From contig JARKIF010000032.1 in NCBI GenBank assembly GCA_029378245.1, positions 124,001 to 188,000 on the forward strand: a stretch of 64,000 bases of DNA, given 5' to 3'. The notes beneath the pieces are model-generated. The model was not told where the DNA came from. It was given only the letters and a program-made list of their open reading frames with translations, and searched no databases. Shown one piece after another: positions 11,318 to 21,634 of the stretch (positions are counted from its first letter, which is position 1; every line of letters starts with the position of its first letter). A program made the position numbers and the translations under genes. This DNA comes from Roridomyces roridus. Its lineage: Eukaryota; Basidiomycota; Agaricomycetes; Agaricales; Mycenaceae.

Positions 11318-12289
11318 TAGGCACGGTTGCTTTGCATTTGGCAGGATGCATGTATTCACTTTGGTGTACCATATGATGTTGGTCTGTATGAATCGCGTGT
11401 CATACTCCGTCTCTTCCACTGCCACGGCCTCAATGTCATGAGAAGACAGTGTCTTATCACCGCGAAAGGTACTACTGCACGTTGGAATGCCGCCGAGTTT
11501 GGATCCGAGCAGGCCGCGGAGGCTTGTGCGTCCCGGCGAAACACGTTCCTACTGCGCCCCGTCTTACCGCCCTCAAGAGTGCGTTTCTCGAAGAAAGATC
11601 ACTTTCGCGCAGCCGTCATTTTAAGAGTACCATCTTTCTTACCCTTTTTGGGAATCGTCGTTCAGTGGACGCCACTATCGACACTCGCCTTTACCTGTTT
11701 GAATCAGCACCGGGGTCATAACGAACACCCGAGGTGACTGGCAGTGCGAAGATCGAAGATAGCCGTTCCGCTCTCTGAGCGCATACTTGTGCTTCACGGA
11801 GATTCGTCGACAGTAGAGCGGATGTCGGTGGTTCCAGTAGGTTGGCGAAAAATCCGCATACATCTTACATGATTAAATGAAGATGATAGCGGATTAGACT
11901 ACCGGAAATTATGCTGCTCAGTTCACGGCAGCGCGGAGCAGAGTCCCATGACGGAACTTTCACCCGTTCGGCCGCTTGTTCCTGTGCGACTAGAGCGCAA
12001 ATAAATTCGACGGCTCCGCGAGGAAGTGGAGCGCCCGAGACAGATAATCTCAGATTTTTACTTCCTGCCCTTTGCCGGATACAATTGAGAAAGATAGTGG
12101 GCCACTGAAGTCATCGTGCACGGTGTCGAGACTTCAATAATTCCCTGTATGAGCTAGTTCCCGCCTCTGTCGTTTTCCGATTTTGTGGTTCACGAAATTC
12201 CATTGAGCATCAATTGAGCATCTTCCGAGTCGTACCTTCCCGATTTGGACGCTGGCGTTGTTGGTGCCTGTTGCTCTGTGAACGCGTCC
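11318..12289. other. Intergenic, nothing recognised
   Basis: About 970 bp between SF3B4 and EMC4. The short open frames on both strands overlap each other and show no domain or splice structure that I could recognise. Confidence 0.5.
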
Positions 12290-13006
12290 ATGTCCAAGAA
12301 CTTGGAGTATTCTTCCCTCGAGTCCTCCTCCAAGTACGCGAATTCCAACCCCCTCACGAATGCCATTGACATGCTCTCAGATGGAGGAATCTCCCTCCAC
12401 CACCGGGCTTTGCCAAATCTGCATCAGTAACTCGGCCCATTCCATGCAAGAGTCGCGCAAACCTGACCTCCTCCTCCAACAGTCCAAAACCACGACCAAG
12501 AAATCAGCCCCTCCGCCCTCATCCTACGACCAGCTCAAGGAGAAGCGTGCATTTGACTTTGCCACCGCGCCAGCAAAGTCGCTGCCCATGCAAGCGTTCA
12601 TGCTGTACATGTCGGGCGGCGGCGTGCAGATCTTCAGCATGGGCATTGTAGTCATGCTTCTGCTCTCGCCGTTCAAGAATCTGGCTGGTATCAATGAAGG
12701 TGCGGTGCGTCCAGTCACCTTGTATCACTCAGTCAATAAAATGTCGGCAAGCTTTCGTACCATTCGCACCCTCGACGGCAAAGGACCCAAAAGCGTTCAC
12801 GACTCTCCTTGGGCAGAAATTGTTGTATGTCGCGTGCAATGCGCTGACGCTCGCCGTTGGACTGTGGAAATGCCGGTCTATGGGACTTTTACCAATGGGC
12901 ACGGGTGACTGGCTGGCTTTTGAGACGAGAGGGATAGTGAGTATCCACCCTTTCCTACTCCGCCTCTTCTAAATGTCCCTAGGCTCCCGAGATATCATTA
13001 TTTTGA
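12290..13006 (+). CDS. EMC4: ER membrane protein complex subunit 4 (EMC4)
   Basis: Subunit of the ER membrane insertase EMC. After splicing, the start MSKNLEYSSLESSS joins over a 47-nt intron to KWRNLPPPPGFAKSAS, the family's N-terminal PPPPGF element. Next come SSYDQLKEKRAFDFATAPAK and the first membrane segment (AFMLYMSGGGVQIFSMGIVVMLLLSP). FVPFAPSTAKDPKAF and a second membrane segment (LLYVACNALTLAVGLWKC) follow, and the end is GDWLAFETRGI-APEISLF. Introns are about 12335-12381, 12429-12484, 12701-12753 and 12936-12982. The long frame seen without splicing at 12360 is not the true start. The membrane core and the C-terminal APE element support the assignment. Confidence 0.9.
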
Positions 13007-13456
13007 CTGTATTTTATGCGACATAATAGAGCTTCACTCTGGACGATTCAAGCAGCAACACAAGTCATACAACACAGTGGCATTGAGTGGATACAACATA
13101 TATAATACTTTACTCTTGACGACTTTTTTCATGGACCTGCGAAGGAATGAGCATCGCAGCGAGAGCGAGAGCAAAACACACACCATCGTCAACACCTCCC
13201 GCGAGTTACAAATCACTGTTCAAAACACGAAGAAACGGAGGGGAGGACGACACCTTGCCTCCACGACCGCATCTGCATGACCAGGCGAGACGAGTCCGCT
13301 TGCACCATCCACTCCTTCGAGGCCGAGCCCCGCGTCTGCACCACCCTCCTGCCCTCGCTCTCCCCCGTCCGACTCCACTGCGAACCCGCCACTACCTCCT
13401 CCCCCACTCGAAGAGCCCCAGCGTGATGGGGCTCCATTACGGAGCCAGCAATACCG
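13007..13456. other. Convergent 3' region
   Basis: Space between EMC4 (+) and eRF1 (-). It includes a Pro/His/Arg-coding-looking open frame on + (13147 onward) that overlaps the eRF1 3' end and looks like a composition artefact, not a gene. Confidence 0.45.
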
Positions 13457-15017
13457 TCAAACACCAGGCTCTTCGTCGCTGTCGTAGAATTCGTCCTCTT
13501 CGTCCACGCTGCCCAGGTTGGTGAAATCAACCTTGTACCGGAGCAAGCCGCCAATCCCACCAAAGCCCTTGACGAACTGCGCACCCTCTTGCGAACGGTT
13601 CGTCACAAACTCGAGATTGGCACCAAAGTCCTTGTACTTTTCGGCGAACCACTCGAGGAGCGACTGCGGCTCGGCACCCTGCTCCATCTCAAGTCCCGTG
13701 GACTTGTCTAGGAACTTCTCGCGATCCTTCTCCTGTTCTTTGTTGGAGTGGACGATGATCTCCTCTGGAAGAGTGTCAAAGGAGGAATATGACTGGGAGT
13801 GAGAACTTACCGCCTGCAGCATTGCGGAGAGTGTAGCGCGTGATGTCGAGGTTCTCCCAAACGATGAGAGTCTCGATCGCGCCGAGGTCGAGCGCCTTGA
13901 GCGTGTCGTCGATACCGAAGCAGTAGCGGCCAGTATCTTGACTGATCTCGTCAAAGTATTTTTGAATAAGCTTCTTCTCTTGGACGAATTTGACGTTGGC
14001 GAGCGATTCGGCGGCGAGTTCGATTGCCTAGATGAATTAAGGACAAATTCAAGATGCTGAACTGCACGACTAACCTGGTTAAACCCGTTCTCTCCTCCGT
14101 AACTCACATCGACAACCTTGATGACCTTGGCTACAAGACGCTGGTCGAACATATCACTCTGACTGAGCTCGGTCTTGAAGTCGGCGCTGCCGGCGAGAAC
14201 GAGGCCAGTCACGTTGACCTTGTCGTTGGTGATAAAGTGCTGCACGGCGTGCTCGGCAACCTTGCGCACGTAATTGTGGCGCTTTTCGTCACGCAGACGC
14301 GAGAAACGGAGGGCAGACTGCCCACCACGACCGTGCTTCTTGGGGAGGTCGACGGTGAACTTGTGAATCACGTCGCGCGTGTTGCCAGCGAGGGTCCCGA
14401 AGAGGGTCCCGTTTCCGTCCATCACGATGAAACCAAAGCGGGAGTCGGATTCGAGGAGTTCAGAAAGGGCCTCGGTGTGAAATTTGTTGTCGCAGAGGTA
14501 CAGGGACCTGGAAGAGGTGAATATCTTCTTGAGTCGGCATTTGTAGGGACATACGTGTTAATCGGCTTGTGCGGCTCAAAGTCGAACGAGACTTTTTTCT
14601 CCTTGCCTTCGTCCGTGAGGATGGTACCGACGAAGAGGACGAGGCCGTTCGGTGGGACTCGATTGTACAATTTCAGGCGCTGCTGGGTACTGGTGATGGC
14701 AGCCAGCACAGACAGACGATTGACTCGGGACTTGATGTTGGACGCTGTCCCGTATTCCTGCGTCAACATGGCCGACGCACGAGAAATTTGATCCTAGCGA
14801 TCGTCGTTGTGAGCTACGATGAAGCGACCTGGTCGTGAAACTCACTTTGGGGGGTAGGATGAGACTGATCATGGAAGTGCCCGCCCTGGATGAAGATGAG
14901 CATCGGGGCACACGAGGAATGACGAGCTCCTCACCCTCTGGCAGAGTCAAGACTTTTGATTAGTTTCTTGACCTTCCACATCTGAATGTTCTGCTCAGCA
15001 GCATCGGGCTGGCTCAT
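13457..15017 (-). CDS. SUP45: Translation termination factor eRF1
   Basis: Class I release factor that reads all three stop codons in the ribosomal A site. Visible signatures are NIKS ([14 protein letters not shown]), YLCDNKF (YxCxxxF), and the catalytic GGQ loop ([18 protein letters not shown]) that triggers peptidyl-tRNA hydrolysis. The C-terminal domain ([19 protein letters not shown]...[23 protein letters not shown]...[12 protein letters not shown]) ends in an acidic [15 protein letters not shown] tail. Start [28 protein letters not shown] at 15017. Introns are at about 14927-14890, 14843-14793, 14554-14508, 14075-14027 and 13811-13762. The order and motifs match eRF1 end to end. Confidence 0.95.
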
Positions 15018-15111
15018 GGCTGTAGGATCGGCTCTGCAAGCCTCGGGGATGGGAGATGAAGAAAAGACGATCGTGTTTGCCTCGGTTTTTATATTTCTCT
15101 CTTGCCCAACC
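15018..15111. promoter_or_regulatory. 94-bp bidirectional promoter of eRF1 and POP7
   Basis: The two start codons (15017 on -, 15112 on +) are separated by 94 bp that must hold both 5' leaders and a shared promoter. A T-rich TTTTTATATTTCTCTCTTG stretch lies next to the POP7 start. Confidence 0.7.
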
Positions 15112-15844
15112 ATGAAACGTAAGCTCGACGACGCCCCCGATGACAATAAACGGCTTCGAGTCGACGGAGCGTCTCGGGCTGTCCCAGTGACTACAAAATT
15201 TGACTCGGTTCCGGTGCCCAACTCGGAGCCACAGCGACCTAGGGGTCGCATCAACAAACTCGCTCCCGTCCGTCCGTTTCCAACTGTACCAAGATCCGTT
15301 TCAGCCACTGGTCCTCGATCGGCGCACAAGGAGGGCAAAAATCTCATATGCATCACCCGCAAGACGCCTCTCAATGACTACCTCAGGCGCTGTAAAAACC
15401 TCATTATTAAGGATGGGTAAATCGCCAGTGTTCTTGGCTTCGTCCTTCATCTAAGAAAAATATAGGTACAAGACACTTCACCTCAGTGCCATGGGCGCTG
15501 CTATTCCCCATCTTCTCCAGCTCGCTGTCGGGCTTCCTCCCATCCTGCCATTTGCCGCCGATGAGATACATTCAGACATGACGACCGGAACGATGGAGGT
15601 CCAAGACGAGATATTGCCCGAGGATGAGGATGAAGATATCACATACAGGACTCGGGGAAAGTCGACTCTGCTTATCGTCATCAAGATCGGAGATGGCGAA
15701 TTCGAGGGAGACACGACCGGGCCTGCTAAGCGCGGCCCTGGGTTATCCAAACAAAAGGCCCCCGTTGGCAAACCGCCAAAACCTGGGCCTTCGGGGAGCA
15801 GGATTGTTGTCGCTGAGCCGGATCAGGAGGATATGGAAATCTAG
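15112..15844 (+). CDS. RNase P/MRP subunit POP7/Rpp20 (Alba-like)
   Basis: Alba-fold subunit of RNase P (5' tRNA maturation) and RNase MRP (pre-rRNA processing). After a basic, low-complexity N-terminus (MKRKLDDAPDDNKRLR) comes the Alba core: ICITRKTPLNDYLRRCKNLIIKDG-YKTLHLSAMGAAIPHLLQLA. The Rpp20-type second half reads MTTGTMEVQDE...YRTRGKSTLLIVIKIGD. A 49-nt intron (15418-15466) splits GY. The C-terminus is Pro/Gly/Lys-rich and ends EPDQEDMEI. Rpp25-type proteins are the alternative, but the TTGTMEVQDE segment fits POP7 better. Confidence 0.82.
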
Positions 15845-16154
15845 TTCAGTGTTTTTTCTCCCTTGCAAGCAGGTTTACCAACTACAAAATAGACTCAACT
15901 TCCTACGCCACTTTCACGTTTATAATACCAAGTTTTCTTGTGGTCTGGCCCTTTCTCTGGCAATTGATTGGGGTTTCAATACCCTTTTCCACGACTGTGC
16001 GAAACCCGGCCCACCATCAAAACACCCAAGCCAAGCTTGAGCAATCCTTGTCTTCTTTGTGGTCCGTTAAGCTCGTCATTGAATGTCTTTCCCACCGTCG
16101 TCTACACACTTTTAAAGCCGCCCCTCATGTGTGCTTCTCCATTTCCCCAACACC

Positions 16155-17566
16155 ATGAGCGCAACTCAAACGATCACCGTCCCCACCCCCGATGCTGCCG
16201 ATAAACCCCAGCAGCCCGACATTTCTTACCACCCCGACGAAGCTAAATTCCGGGCCCGAACTGCTCGTCGACTTGCCGAAGATCCTACCCTCCCTCAGAT
16301 GCCGCTTCCTGAGGGCTTCCCTGCAACTGTAGAAGGACCGATCGTTTGGGAGGCAAAGGATTGGACGGACGAGTCTCAGTGGGTGTACAACCTCACCGAT
16401 GCCCAACTCCAGGAGATAGACCAGGCGATAGCTCACTTTGAAAGTTCGTTTCATTCTCCAAATCTCAATTCTCCGGCTCATGCAATCAGGTTTGGGCCAA
16501 CCCCTCGGTTTTGTTGGACGGGATACTTTTCCCCTCCCGACTCTGTCGGCCGAGCTCAAGAAACTTGCGGAGGTGCTCTACTCTGGGCGCGGGTTCTTTG
16601 TCCTGCGTGAAATTCCCGTTGACAAATACTCGCGGCGGGAACTCGCGATCCTTTACGCCGGTTAATATTCATACCTTCCCACAAGGCACATTTTCTAACA
16701 CTCAGTGTAGGCATATCCTCTCATGTCGGCTCCGGTCGCGGTAGACAGGATGCCACAAATGCGATGCTGGCACACATCAAGGACCTACGCGTCTCGCACG
16801 CGCACGAGAAGGGTGCCACCGGAAACTCGGCATACACTACGGACCGCCAAGTCTTTCACTCTGACATTGGCGACCTCATCGCCCTTCTCAGTATCCAGAC
16901 CTCCGCGTCGGGCGGCACGTCGCGCCTCAGCAGTGGCGGCACGGTGTACAACGAGATAGCCAAGACCCGCCCAGACTTGATTCATGTCCTCAAAGACAAC
17001 TGGAAACTCGATCGGTGCGGCTTTTTGTCAGCTGAATCCGTTGCATTACTAACATTGGTTTGAAGATTTGGCGGTGATCCTGGCTATGCGGAGCGCCCAG
17101 TATTGTATCTCACCGAAGGGCATGCCGTCATTCAGTATTCGCGACGGCAATTCACGGGCTACGGGGAGCAGCAGCGCAGCCCCAATATCCCACCCATTAC
17201 CGAAGCGCAGGCAGAGGCCCTCGATATGCTTCACTTCCTCGCCGAGAAACACTCGCTCCAGCTCAACTTCAAGAAGGGCGACATCCAATACATCAACAGC
17301 ATGGGTCTGCTCCACGCTCGAGACGAATTCACAGACGACGAGCAGCATACGTGCGTTTTTCCTTCCTCCGCTTCTCAGGACCCTGTGAATATTAGTCTAA
17401 TAGGCGTCACCTTGTTCGACTGTGGCTCCGCAACAACGAGTTGGCGTGGAAGACTCCCGGACCGCTGGAGAAAACTTGGCAGCTGTTGTATTCGATCCCT
17501 CCGGAAGCGCAGAGATTCCCGTTGGAACCCGAGATCAGGAGGTTGGCGAACGGTTCCACAAAGTAG
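16155..17566 (+). CDS. TauD/TfdA-like Fe(II)/2-oxoglutarate dioxygenase
   Basis: Member of the fungal TauD family, taurine/alpha-ketoglutarate dioxygenase-like; the substrate cannot be read from sequence. Start MSATQTITVPTPDAADKPQQPD. Family parts after splicing are WEAKDWTDESQWVYNLTDAQLQEIDQA, LAEVLYSGRGFFVLREIPVDKYSR and the HxD of the facial triad in QVFHSDIGDLIALL. Then come INSMGLLHARDEFTDD and the distal His plus the 2OG-binding Arg in HTRHLVRLWLRNNELAWKTP. Introns are near 16442-16490, 16662-16709, 17015-17065 and 17350-17405. The iron triad and the Arg are present, so an active enzyme is likely. The predicted location is cytosolic. Confidence 0.87.
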
Positions 17567-17621
17567 AAGTAAAATAATTATGTACGCGTCGTCTCAATGT
17601 ATGTATGTTTGCCATCACGAC

Positions 17622-18506
17622 ATGGACTCTGACACCGATTCAATATCTGACCGCTGCAAGCCCAGTTCTACAGAGTTTCTTTGGGCTGACTGACCTTGGA
17701 GTCTAATACAGTCAATCTGCCCGACGCCGATGTTTCCTTTCGCTCAAGCGACAAGGTCATATTCCGCGTCCATATCAAGAACCTCGAGACCCACTGCGAT
17801 GGCTTCCCTCCCTCCGCCTTTTGTCCATCCGAAGTGGTTGACTTGACCGAATCTGCCGCGACTCTCGATCTACTATTCAGGTTCATGTACCCCCAGCGCC
17901 AGCCTGATCTCAACACCATCGAGTTCCCTCTCCTCGCCGACCTCTCCGAGGCAGCAGAAAAGTACCAAGTCTACTCTGCCATGGACATTTGCAAGATTTT
18001 CATGGGAAATTGCCTGCAAGACAACGCCTTGAGAGTGCTCAACTACGCCGTCCGGCACGGATATCGAGACATTGCAGATGAAGCTGCGCCGTTGACGGTT
18101 TCTCTACCTCTGGAAGAGGTTGGTGCATACATGCACCCGACCTACATGGGCAGCTGGGTAAGCCGGGTCTTTCACTCTACATAGATCTCGTTAAATTCTC
18201 CGTCCACAGATCAGGTACTACGGAGAATGGCAGAAGATTCTCGAGCTAGGGTGTACCGAAGGGTGGCGTATAGGCCACACCAATCCCTGCCGCATCAGCA
18301 ACTCCACGAGCTGCCCGCATTGGCTCGCGGCACGCCAAACTGTTCTCACAAAGCTTGGGGCCAAACCCGGCGCACTCAACGACCTTACGATGATCTTCAC
18401 CACGGCGCAGGGAGTTTATCCTTGCGCTATCGAGAGCCTGCGGCAATGGGAATACTTTATTGTAGTCAAGGTCAAGGACATTCCCAAATTCAGGACTTTT
18501 CTGTAG
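17622..18506 (+). CDS. BTB/POZ domain protein
   Basis: The core reads DADVSFRSSDKVIFRVHIKNLE...VVDLTESAATLDLLFRFMYPQRQPDL...LADLSEAAEKYQVYSAMDICKIFM, the BTB fold with its final helices. A back half follows (LNYAVRHGYRDIADEAAPLTV, then after an intron at 18157-18210 RYYGEWQKILELGC). It includes a possible CX-rich patch (CTEGW...CRISNSTSCPHW). This is the layout of the large Agaricomycete BTB family of unknown function. The first exon is unsettled: the ATG at 17622 (MDSDTDSISDRC) reads to a stop at 17691 and needs an unusual splice to reach the BTB frame, and an upstream start near 17580 overlapping the dioxygenase end is also possible. Confidence 0.72.
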
Positions 18507-18929
18507 CTTTTCGTACTGCTCAAAGGAATGATTCATTGTTCACACATCACGTCCAGTACAGACTCGAGTATTGCATTCCACCAAATAAACTAAAAAAAAT
18601 AAAGATGTACTCGAACACGGAGGAGCTGGTAAGGGTGCCTTGTCGGGCAGGGCTGCAAGCCTCGATTAGAGATGGCAGAATGAAACTTGGTGGACGAGAC
18701 GGAGCGACAACAAAACACCCCAACCAACCCTGCTCAGCAAAGACACTCCGCGAGTAGTGGCGCGTCCGTCCCCGTGGCCGGCGTCTTGCTGAATTTGTTG
18801 GCGAGTTGGTATCGAGACGAAGATGAGTGTCGTCGTCGTCGAATCGTTAGCGAGGCAAGTGCGTAGAGGGGACGCCGGGGCGACTGGTATCGAGATAATC
18901 TGGACCCAAGTCTATCCGTCCCAACTACG

Positions 18930-19330
18930 CCCATCCATCTCGCACGCAGCGGTGTCCACCGAGTTGCTCACGCGTTGAATCCCATCTTGGCGAGCCCATG
19001 AGCGAAGGGGGAAAGGTGAGAGAGATCGAGAGGTGGCCATGAACGTGAGTGAAAGCTGGCGAGGCAAGGACGCAGTGAAGACGCCGGGGCGACAGGGTTC
19101 GAACGACCAAGTCTATCCGTCAACACTGGGCCCATCCATCTCGCACGCAGCGACATCTTGTTCTTGGCGTATTGAGTCTCGAACTTCATGTGGAGGCTGG
19201 AGATCGAGTTGGCGTTGGACGAGGTGAAGCCAGCGAGGCAAGGGCGCAGCGAAGACGCCGGGGCGACAGCGGTCAAAATTGCCGAGTCTATCCGTCGACG
19301 CTGGGTCCATCCATCTCGCACGCAGCAACA
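18930..19330 (-). repeat. Outer tandem repeat, three units
   Basis: About 180-bp units recur, read on the minus strand as GTGCGAGATGGATGG...CAGCGTCGACGGATAG...GTCGCCCCGGCGTC...CCTTGCCTCGCCAGC. Copies start near 18940, 19135 and 19310. The right arm has two (near 24705 and 24902). Confidence 0.7.
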
Positions 19331-19484
19331 TCGGTGTCTTGACGCTACTCGAATCTCGATTGGCGAGCCGAGGAAGAGAGGTAGCGCGTGGAGAGTGAAT
19401 ATACTGAAGTATTGCGATGCGGTTTTGATGGAGGTGCCTCGTCGGGGAACTGCAGTGAGTCGTGAAGGGGGTGACGCGGAGGAA

Positions 19485-20117
19485 CTGAAAGTGGGTTGAG
19501 AAGCAAATTGAGCAGCAACGACGAGATAACATACCAATCATTCACGAAAAGAAGGGGTCCTCGCCGATGCACACGTCTAGTAGAGGGGGCGACGGCGACA
19601 GTGAATGGGTGAGTTAGCTTGAGCGACAAACAACTGAGCGATACTTACAAGGCGAGCTGGGGAAGAACGGATAAAGGGAGCCAATGCGCACGTCTAGCAG
19701 AGGGGCGACGGTGACACTGAATGGGCGAGTTAGCTATGCGATAGGGAAACAGCGAGCGATACTTACAAGGCGAGAAAGGGAAGCGCGGGCGGGGCAACGG
19801 AACCAGTGCACACGTCTAGTAGAGGGGGAGACGGTAACACTGAAGGAATGGGTTAGCTCTGGTGCGACGAGGTGAAAGTGAAACTTACGAGGCGAGGTGG
19901 GTTGGGCGAATGGGAACCAATGCGCACGTCTAGTAGGGGGCGACGGCAACACTGAGTGGGCGAGTTAACTTTGAAGAGACACCAGATGAGCGAGACTCAC
20001 AAGGCGAGGCGAGGAGGAGCGAGCAAGTCAAGCCATTGTGCGCCTAGCATGGGGGGCGACGACAACACTGGGGACGAGAGTTAGCAGGAGTGGGAAGGTA
20101 TGCTGTGCGATACTCAC
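19485..20117 (-). repeat. Exon-intron tandem array, left arm
   Basis: Mirror copy of the right-arm array: six units of about 105-125 bp on the minus strand. Each has a short exon with a conserved CCCCTCTACTAGACGTG-like core, an exon end CTCGCCTT, a donor GTAAGT/GTGAGT, a branch-like GCTAAC and a CAG acceptor. The first and last introns are 20068-20117 and 19485-19534, both 50 nt. In the unit at about 19601 the acceptor reads CAC instead of CAG, so that junction may be dead in this arm. Confidence 0.8.
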
Positions 20118-20225
20118 AAGGCGAGACAGCGAGGAGCGAGTGGGCACGAACGAGGCGGGCGGGTAGCCCAAGAGAAGATGGTGGTTAGAGACAAAGCTCT
20201 GGAGAGTGGCTGACACGCTCTCCCG

Positions 20226-20234
20226 CTTTTTATG
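20226..20234 (-). promoter_or_regulatory. TATA-like element of the left-arm array
   Basis: CATAAAAAG on the minus strand, about 110 bp upstream of the first array intron. The same element and flanks (CCATAAAAAGCGGGAGAG) occur in the right arm at 23798-23806. Confidence 0.5.
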
Positions 20235-20509
20235 GAGGCTCGATCCATTTGCGCGTGTTGGTAGAGGAATGTAGAGAAATCCCGATCCGCTCCGCAAGAA
20301 TGGAGGCATCGGGAGGTATCGGGAGGGCATTAGACGCGACTTGGACGCGCTAAGACGCGTGTTCGAGTGGTTCATTGTGAGCGGCGGGAAGAGAGTTCGC
20401 CGCGCCGTGCGATGGGATCAAGTAACCTCTGATCGCCGACTCTCACTAGCCGTCTCGAATTACTAATGTACACTGTACAAGAAAAAATACCACAAGAAAC
20501 CTGACACGA

Positions 20510-21500
20510 TTACCGGCGCTCTCTGACCCTCAGCCAAACAATCCCAATAACACCCAACCCAAACCCAGCAATAAACGCGAACAGGACCAACACATCTCTG
20601 TAGTAGTTGTTTGTCCCGAATCCAAACAGCTGTTAACTAATTGAGCCATTTGACCAAGGTACACGGAGAACGATTCTCACCAACTGCATGATGAGACTCG
20701 CAGACACATCGACCGGCACACCCGATAGTGTATCCTGGATCATGAGCCCTGAGCCGACCTCGTTCACCGCAAGTGCCTCTGCGGGGAGATTCAGGACATG
20801 CTAAAACCAGGATGAAGTCACACACCCAGTGCATATTTCAATGGGCATAACCATTGGAGCCAGCGTAGTACTGGTGGGATCGAGTTAAGGTGCACAAAGA
20901 AGCCTGCAAATGTCATTTGATACAGCGCCGACAGTGCCGACAAAAGGATCGCGACGCCGCCGTTTTGGAAAAGAGTGCCGAGGAGGAAATTCTACCCCAG
21001 ATCAAGAAGAGAACGGCGCCATCAGAAAGGCTTACATAGAGTGTCATGGCGAGGGTGTAGAGTACGAGGATGAAGAGGAATTTGAAAAAGTGCGCTGCAT
21101 CGTGTGCAAGGCCCGCCATCCAGTACGTGCTATACACCCTCAGAAATGTCACAGGGAAGGATCTAGTCAGCTCACATGGAGGAGACGATAATGGTCGGAA
21201 TTATTCTCAAGGGCAAGACATCGAATAGAGTTCGAGAGAGCAGCCATGCCGTCGGACTAAGAGCTAGTCAGTCATGGAGTCGGAATGCAGATAATGAGAC
21301 AACAACCTGTAGTATGAATTTGACCTTTCACGCAGAAAGAGGGGCCGGATCTCGACAATCTGATACAGGGCGCTCAAAGTCGAGAACGCGATGAGTGCTC
21401 CCTGGAACAAGGATTAGAAAACGAAGGATGTGTAAATATTTGGTCCCGACCAAGAAAAATAGACATCCAACGCGAGACTGGAACCCGGCGATGGTGAGTG
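20510..21500 (-). pseudogene. C-terminal fragment of an ABCG-type ABC transporter
   Basis: Spliced minus-strand exons give the ABC-2 type membrane domain in order: IAGFQSRVGCLFFL-GALIAFSTLSALYQIVEIRP, LFLRERSNSYY, SPTAWLLSRTLFDVLPLRIIPTIIVSS, YWMAGLAHDAAHFFKFLFI, NFLLGTLFQNGGVAILLSAL and FFVHLNSIPPVLRWLQWLCPLKYAL. The end is NEVGSGLMIQDTLSGVPVDVSA...YYRDVLVLFAFIAGFGLGVIGIVWLRVRERR-stop. Only this half is present. No Walker A, Walker B or signature motif, and no first membrane helices, exist upstream, where an unrelated + strand gene piece begins near 21620. Full ABCG half-transporters need the nucleotide-binding domain, so this looks like a 5'-truncated copy. It lies inside the inverted-repeat element. 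Confidence 0.78.
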
Positions 21501-21634
21501 CGTCCGGGAGTTGGGATAACCGGAGCACCGGGGCACCGAAGCACCGATCATTTGGTGATCTCGGTGTTTTGCCGCTCGGCACAAACAGGCAAACACATCA
21601 GATCATTACTCCTGACTCACCGTGAGCACGCCCA

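Larger units (their letters stand above)
18630..20400 (-). repeat. Left arm of a long inverted repeat
   Basis: This stretch is the reverse complement, with mismatches and small indels, of 23635-25215. Shared landmarks include the outer end GCCTTGTCGG (18640 region and 25198 region), CAGCAAAGACACTCC...GAGTAGTGGCGCGTCCGTCCCC, GAGATAATCTGGACCCAAGTCTATCCGTCCC, and the inner AGACGCG...TTCGAGTGGTTCATT end near 20370. The left arm is roughly 200 bp longer because it holds one more copy of the outer tandem unit. Arm ends are approximate; no target-site duplication could be fixed by eye. Confidence 0.85.

Noticed and set aside
12245..12430. Short ORF upstream of EMC4
   Set aside because: It is intron read-through in a wrong frame; the spliced frame with PPPPGF is the real one.
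17564..17700. Possible fusion of the TauD-like and BTB genes
   Set aside because: A clean stop (TAG 17564-17566) follows the conserved dioxygenase end, and the frames do not join.
19090..19110. GGGTTCGAACGACC in the left arm as a tRNA fragment
   Set aside because: It lies in a unit whose other copies lack this sequence, and no cloverleaf can be formed around it.
18734..20375. Several 60-190-codon frames in the left inverted-repeat arm
   Set aside because: They recur in the right arm but run through predicted introns and lose frame between units, so they are composition artefacts of the repeat.
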